Shown in pieces: positions 7,275 through 10,561 of a stretch of DNA of 10,561 nt. Location: assembly GCA_016839425.1 (NCBI GenBank), contig JAEOUI010000233.1, forward strand, positions 1 through 10,561, given 5' to 3'. The position numbers and the translations under genes are program-made. Position 1 is the stretch's first letter. The number at the start of each line of letters is the position of its first letter. The notes beneath the pieces are model-generated. The model was not told the origin of the DNA. It did no database searches and saw nothing but the letters and a program-made list of their open reading frames with translations. This DNA is from Promethearchaeota archaeon. Its GTDB lineage: Archaea; Asgardarchaeota; Lokiarchaeia; Sigynarchaeales; SOKP01.

Positions 7275-7292
7275 ATCATAGAATTTGTTTGT

Positions 7293-7299
7293 AAAAAAA
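7293..7299 (-). terminator. T-tract terminator candidate after the first paralogue
   Basis: Seven consecutive T on the minus strand, about 60 bases after the stop at 7357 and upstream of the TATA box of the next gene. The position suits an intergenic T-tract terminator. No convincing stem is seen. Confidence 0.35.
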
Positions 7300-7356
7300 C
7301 CTTTTTCTTTAAGAAATAAAATGAAAACTGAGAATCTTGAAAATGCGTTTTTAGAA

Positions 7357-8007
7357 TTATTGATAAATATTGTCGAGATTATCAACAAGCTCGCTTCTTG
7401 TTTGGTCAAATCCCTTTCTTAGTGTCTTCATCAACAGATTTCTTCCTATAGGTAATTTTAAAATGGCGGGATCTTCTTCGACTATTTTTATACATTCGTC
7501 AGTTAGATCAATTTGTTTTATTAGGGTTTTGTAAGCTTCTTGCTTCGTCTTGAATGCGGCCCGAACTAAGCTGTAATAGTCATTGACATCGTTTTTAATT
7601 TGAAGCAAGATAACAGCCTCTTTTATCCTAGTTTTAAATATTTTTTTAGAGAGATCTTTTAAAATAGGATAGTTCTCGTGGTTTTTACTGCATTGTCGAT
7701 AAACTTGATCTCCTTTTAGATACTCAAAAAAATTTTTTTCGATTAACGATTCCAATTTATCTTTTGAGGCATTACCATCCATAACAATCTTTTTTCCGCA
7801 TTCCAAAGTTGTTTTTATTTGAATTAGGGTCCCGACTCTTGCGTCGTTATTCTTCCAGATATTATAAAATCCTTTGATTAAGGGTTTTGCTATAAAATCT
7901 AAAGCACCAAGGTTTAATTCCGTTTCAATAAGCTCGTTTCCAAATTCCAACCTGTTTTCCATTATTGATATCATCGTTTGTTCTAATATCTGAAAATTTC
8001 GTTCCAC
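7357..8007 (-). CDS. Unrecognised all-helical protein, paralogue A
   Basis: Function not recognised. This is a 216-residue soluble protein, predicted almost wholly alpha-helical, with no membrane segment or signal peptide. It aligns without gaps to the gene at 8162-8821 with about 131 of 216 identical residues (hand count). The strongest shared blocks are FIAKP (38-42), EYLKGDQVYRQCSK (95-108), LVRAAFK (147-153) and the C-terminal LKLP-GRN with LMKTLRKGF (193-210). C70, C106 and C172 are conserved in both copies. The weakest stretch is 73-89. The GTG at 8007 is the first standard start. A GAGGT at 8024-8028 lies 16 bases upstream of it but only 7 bases before an in-frame CTG (8014-8016), which aligns with the TTG start of the paralogue, so translation may start there and add three residues. 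The two copies look like a tandem duplication including upstream DNA. Confidence 0.75.
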   Translation of the reverse strand: MERNFQILEQTMISIMENRLEFGNELIETELNLGALDFIAKPLIKGFYNIWKNNDARVGTLIQIKTTLECGKKIVMDGNASKDKLESLIEKNFFEYLKGDQVYRQCSKNHENYPILKDLSKKIFKTRIKEAVILLQIKNDVNDYYSLVRAAFKTKQEAYKTLIKQIDLTDECIKIVEEDPAILKLPIGRNLLMKTLRKGFDQTRSELVDNLDNIYQ

Positions 8008-8023
8008 ATATTCCAGCGTTATT

Positions 8024-8028
8024 ACCTC
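8024..8028 (-). promoter_or_regulatory. GAGGT ribosome binding site, paralogue A
   Basis: GAGGT on the minus strand is seven bases upstream of an in-frame CTG (8014-8016) and 16 bases upstream of the GTG at 8007. The identical motif and spacing occur before the TTG of paralogue B, which makes the CTG a serious start candidate. Confidence 0.5.
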
Positions 8029-8065
8029 ATATAAATGAATACATTGAAATATTAAATATTGTTTA

Positions 8066-8092
8066 ATAAGAAAAATAAAATATTTTTCTTAT
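8066..8092. repeat. 11-base perfect inverted repeat
   Basis: Arms 8066-8076 and 8082-8092 are exact reverse complements around a five-base loop, one G:C pair per stem. It lies between the stop of paralogue B and the start of paralogue A, about 50 bases upstream of the latter. It could be an operator for a dimeric regulator, an RNA hairpin in the intergenic transcript, or a chance match in AT-rich DNA. Confidence 0.5.
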
Positions 8093-8099
8093 ATATTGG

Positions 8100-8123
8100 A
8101 ATAAGAGAAATTTTTAATATTTT
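8100..8123 (-). repeat. Shared upstream element, copy A
   Basis: A 24-base element identical at 23 positions to 8909-8932 (G at 8107 versus T at 8916). It begins 84 bases upstream of the candidate CTG start of paralogue A, nearly the same distance as the other copy from its gene. It probably duplicated with the gene and was kept while the DNA between diverged, so a regulatory role is plausible. Confidence 0.6.
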
Positions 8124-8161
8124 TTTAATTGATAGGAAAACAGCTTTATCTTGATGCATTT

Positions 8162-8821
8162 TTACTTGTATATATTGTTTAGATTATCGATAAAATCTAT
8201 TCGAGTTTGTTCAAAACCCTTTCGTAGGGTTTTCATTAAAATATTCCTTCCGGTTGGCAATTTCAAGATTGAAAGATCCTTTTCGACAATTTTAAGGCAT
8301 TGATCGGTAAAATCTAGTTGTTTTACTAGATTTTCGTATGCTTCTTCCTTATTTTTAAAGGCAGCTCGTACTAAACCACCGTAATCTACGACTTCTTCTT
8401 TTACTTTCAATAGAATTGTTGCTTCTTTAATTTGCGAAATAAAAGTATTCTTAACGATTTCTTTAAGAGCTGGAAAATTCTTGTGCTTCTTACTACATTG
8501 CCGGTATACTTGATCTCCTTTTAAGTATTCAATAAAATTTTCTTCAACAACTTTGTTAAAACGGCCTTCAGAATTAGTACCATTTATGGCAAGAATTTTT
8601 CCACAATCTAAAATAGTATTAATCTGTGCCAATGTCCCTTCTTTTGCGTCGTTGTTTTGCCAATACCTATAAAAAGTTTTAATAATTGGTTTGGCAATGA
8701 AATCAAAAGCACCAACTGTTAGTTCTTTTTCGATAAGAACATTTCCGTAGTCTAATCTATTTTCCATGAGATTTATTAATTCTTGCTTAAAAATCTCGTA
8801 GTTTCTGTCCATATGATCCAA
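8162..8821 (-). CDS. Unrecognised all-helical protein, paralogue B
   Basis: Function not recognised; 219 residues from a TTG at 8821. A GAGGT at 8829-8833 stands seven bases before this TTG, which supports it over the ATG at codon 4 (spacing 16). The protein is a gap-free paralogue of the gene at 7357-8007 (about 61% identity over 216 residues). Conserved blocks, numbered from the ATG at codon 4, include DFIAKP-IK-FY (37-48), EYLKGDQVYRQCSK (95-108) and LMKTLRKGF-QTR (202-214). These look like a helical bundle surface with a basic C-terminal helix, possibly binding nucleic acid or a partner protein; this is speculation. The short gap between the genes (about 150 bases) has its own ribosome binding site, an inverted repeat and the shared element, so the two copies may be expressed separately. 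A TATA-like box lies upstream at 8875-8886. The gene is divergent from the pseudo-GTPase gene. Confidence 0.75.
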   Translation of the reverse strand: MDHMDRNYEIFKQELINLMENRLDYGNVLIEKELTVGAFDFIAKPIIKTFYRYWQNNDAKEGTLAQINTILDCGKILAINGTNSEGRFNKVVEENFIEYLKGDQVYRQCSKKHKNFPALKEIVKNTFISQIKEATILLKVKEEVVDYGGLVRAAFKNKEEAYENLVKQLDFTDQCLKIVEKDLSILKLPTGRNILMKTLRKGFEQTRIDFIDNLNNIYK

Positions 8822-8828
8822 TATTTTT

Positions 8829-8833
8829 ACCTC
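8829..8833 (-). promoter_or_regulatory. GAGGT ribosome binding site selecting a TTG start, paralogue B
   Basis: GAGGT on the minus strand lies seven bases before TTG (8819-8821), ideal spacing, while the first ATG in frame is 16 bases away. It decides for the TTG start. Confidence 0.6.
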
Positions 8834-8874
8834 GAAAATATAGATGCTATTACTTTATCGGAATAGAGTAGAAA

Positions 8875-8886
8875 AAGTATAAAAAC
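8875..8886 (-). promoter_or_regulatory. TATA-like box for paralogue B
   Basis: The minus strand reads GTTTTTATACTT here. With archaeal spacing, transcription would start near 8854 and give a leader of about 33 bases holding the GAGGT site. The call rests on sequence pattern only. Confidence 0.4.
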
Positions 8887-8908
8887 TTTATTTTCAATTA
8901 TTTAGATT

Positions 8909-8932
8909 AATAAGATAAATTTTTAATATTTT
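8909..8932 (-). repeat. Shared upstream element, copy B
   Basis: Matches 8100-8123 at 23 of 24 positions. It starts 88 bases upstream of the TTG of paralogue B and lies upstream of its TATA-like box. In this divergent intergenic region it could also act on the pseudo-GTPase gene, whose ATG is at 8999. Confidence 0.6.
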
Positions 8933-8998
8933 ATGATTTCTTAATTATAAATTTTCTAAATATTTTAAGAGAGTGCGCGGTCTACATCGGGTTTTATT

Positions 8999-10561
8999 AT
9001 GAGATATGTTTTTAAAATATTAGCGCTAGGAAATCCACGGTTCTCAATAAGGCATCTTACAGCTGCTTTTAACGATAAAGGCGAAAATAGAGGCCCTTAT
9101 AAGGAATGGTATAGAGAATTAAATGTTCTAGAAAATATTTGCGATTTAGAGATTGATGCAATTACCGATATTATAACTGCGGATTTTGATGACATCATCC
9201 CTAGCGTTGATGGAATCGTCTATTTTTTAGACCCATTGAACGAAGAAGAGTCTGAATTATTCAACCTCGTTCTCCCAATAGTTTTTTCTGTAAAACGCGA
9301 TATTCCTACGATTATCCTATTTTACAATCCCGATGGAATAATCCCAATTTCTACTAACGAATTGTTAGAAAAAGTGTGGGTAAATTATCCGAATCTCGAA
9401 GCCTTTGTGAACCTTTTTCCCAATCAATTTCATCAAGTGCTTCAATGCCTTTGTTTAGCAATGATCACGGGTGATACTCCTTTAAACATTGAAAACGCCT
9501 GGATGAGATATCCAATATATTTACAACTTGCGAATTTTTATTTTACAAATAAAAATTTTTTTTACGCTGCTCAAGCGATAAAGAAATTGGCTAATATTGC
9601 TGAAATCTATAATAAGCAAGAATATTGGATTTTCTCGGAACAATCAGCATATCTTTTTACCAAAATGAGCTTATTCCTGGAAGCCAGTAATGTTTTAGAA
9701 ACAACAGATCCAAAATTATCCAATACATTCAAGAAATATTACGCCGAAAGGATGATATTGGAGGGTAATTTGCTTTTTAACAAAAATAAGTACGAAGATG
9801 CTGCTGTTCAATATGAAAGTGCAGGTCAATGGGCTTCAATTGAGTTAAATGATAAAAGAATTGTTAAATCAGCATTTGAATTGGCTATAAACGCATGGAT
9901 ATCTGCTTGCAGAGTGGAAAAAGCCTTCTTAATCCTTGAAAGAATACCACACCAAGATATAGTTCCTTTACTTGAAAATATTGCGAGTAAGATCGTTTCA
10001 GCTTCGGATTTTTTGATTTTAAACGAAAGATTTTTAGATGCAAAAGAGCAATTATATTACTCGATATTTAGATTTCAAAAGGAAAGTTTATTTGACCATT
10101 TAAAAAAATTTATAACCAAATTATTAGAAGTCCTTACGAAAATCTTCGAAGGAGCCATTACTTCAAAGAAGCTCGAAGTTGCAAAGGGAACTTTTGACGA
10201 AATCGAGAACATCTGGGATTCGTTTAAAATTAAAAAAACACAATCTGACAATTTACTTGAAGTCTTAATAAAGCTAGCAATCGATAAATTGGAATTTAGC
10301 ATGGCAGGAGCCTTAATCAATAAGCTTGAATCCTTGGAATTGAAAAAAAAATTAAATAAATTTAGTTTGAAAGTAGAAGAAGAGAACAAGAAATTCGTTG
10401 AGAGAGAACAAGACGAATACATTCAAACAGGAACGGAAATTTTAAATGAATTTTATAAAGCGGAAATGGAAATAATTGCACGAATGAATTCTGAAAAGAT
10501 TAAGGAAGCAAATTCCTATATAAAACAAAATGATTGGTTAAAAGCAGCACATCATGTTAAG
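8999..10561 (+). CDS. Degenerate Ras-like GTPase domain fused to alpha-helical (TPR-like) repeats, C-terminus outside window
   Basis: The frame stays open for 521 codons from the ATG at 8999 to the window edge. Residues 1-160 follow the Ras-like fold: strand YVFKILALG (3-11), VDGIVYFLDPLNEEESE (70-86) matching the strand and helix after switch II, PTIILFYNPDG (103-113) at the NKxD strand, and a final helix (142-156). The nucleotide motifs are lost: GNPRFSIRHL replaces the P-loop with no GKS/T, no DxxG is evident, and NKxD has become NPD. From about 170 onward there are paired helices of TPR/alpha-solenoid type, for example 172-206, 208-235, 246-279 and 287-316, with units such as NKNKYEDAAVQYESAGQW (261-278). 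Residues 445-510 are charged, long helices. It is probably a scaffold or adaptor rather than an active GTPase. No clear ribosome binding site is seen. It is divergent from the helical paralogue pair. Confidence 0.72.
   Translation, partial: MRYVFKILALGNPRFSIRHLTAAFNDKGENRGPYKEWYRELNVLENICDLEIDAITDIITADFDDIIPSVDGIVYFLDPLNEEESELFNLVLPIVFSVKRDIPTIILFYNPDGIIPISTNELLEKVWVNYPNLEAFVNLFPNQFHQVLQCLCLAMITGDTPLNIENAWMRYPIYLQLANFYFTNKNFFYAAQAIKKLANIAEIYNKQEYWIFSEQSAYLFTKMSLFLEASNVLETTDPKLSNTFKKYYAERMILEGNLLFNKNKYEDAAVQYESAGQWASIELNDKRIVKSAFELAINAWISACRVEKAFLILERIPHQDIVPLLENIASKIVSASDFLILNERFLDAKEQLYYSIFRFQKESLFDHLKKFITKLLEVLTKIFEGAITSKKLEVAKGTFDEIENIWDSFKIKKTQSDNLLEVLIKLAIDKLEFSMAGALINKLESLELKKKLNKFSLKVEEENKKFVEREQDEYIQTGTEILNEFYKAEMEIIARMNSEKIKEANSYIKQNDWLKAAHHVK

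Noticed and set aside
8066..8092. Palindrome as an intrinsic terminator for paralogue B
   Set aside because: The stem is almost all A:T and no T-tract follows it on the minus strand; listed only as an inverted repeat.
9029..9058. Active P-loop in the GTPase-like protein
   Set aside because: The loop after strand 1 is GNPRFSIRHL, without Gly-Lys-Ser/Thr, and neither DxxG nor NKxD is intact, so nucleotide hydrolysis is not supported.
10075..10422. 115-codon minus-strand frame near the right end
   Set aside because: It is antisense to the pseudo-GTPase/solenoid gene, which is open for 521 codons and has clear domain structure; the antisense product is Ser/Phe/Leu-rich low complexity.
1..10561. 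CRISPR array, tRNA, rRNA, transposase, phage or toxin-antitoxin genes
   Set aside because: No regularly spaced repeats, no tRNA-like cloverleaf or rRNA segment, and no transposase or phage proteins were found among the coding frames on either strand.

Overview
The window is AT-rich (roughly 30% G+C) and looks archaeal. Several starts sit about 25-28 bases downstream of a TATA-like box, which suggests leaderless transcripts. Other starts use GAGG-type ribosome binding sites, and T-tracts follow stop codons. A degenerate Ras-like GTPase domain fused to a helical-repeat region, a longin-like small protein and a tandem winged-helix regulator together suggest an Asgard archaeon (Promethearchaeota, Lokiarchaeia-like). 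This assignment is an inference from gene content and composition; no rRNA or other marker gene is present.

Left part (1-2885): the 5' part of a metallo-beta-lactamase-fold hydrolase (minus, cut by the window edge), a class I SAM methyltransferase (minus), a longin/roadblock-like small protein (minus), and a divergently transcribed second, UbiE-like methyltransferase (plus). The second methyltransferase probably starts at an internal GTG placed for a leaderless mRNA.

Middle part (2979-7244), all minus strand: a zinc-ribbon/six-TM/charged-tail membrane protein and, 13 bases behind it, a protein with three predicted winged helices, which form one probable operon. Upstream of these lies another translationally coupled pair: a DUF2085-type membrane protein with an ECF-S-component-like N-terminal half, and a small alpha/beta hydrolase. 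This pair overlaps by ATGA and is preceded by a leaderless-type promoter.

Right part (7357-10561): two tandem paralogues of an unrecognised all-helical protein family (about 61% identical without gaps by hand count). They share a GAGGT ribosome binding site seven bases before a UUG or CUG codon, and a 23/24-base identical element about 85 bases upstream of each start. Divergent from them is a long gene open to the window edge (521 codons visible). It encodes a pseudo-GTPase domain that has lost its P-loop and NKxD motifs, followed by an alpha-helical solenoid. The paralogue pair plus this protein is the most novel-looking part of the window.

No CRISPR array, tRNA, rRNA, insertion sequence or defence system was seen. 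No gene-free stretch exceeds 300 bases; the longest is about 180 bases.
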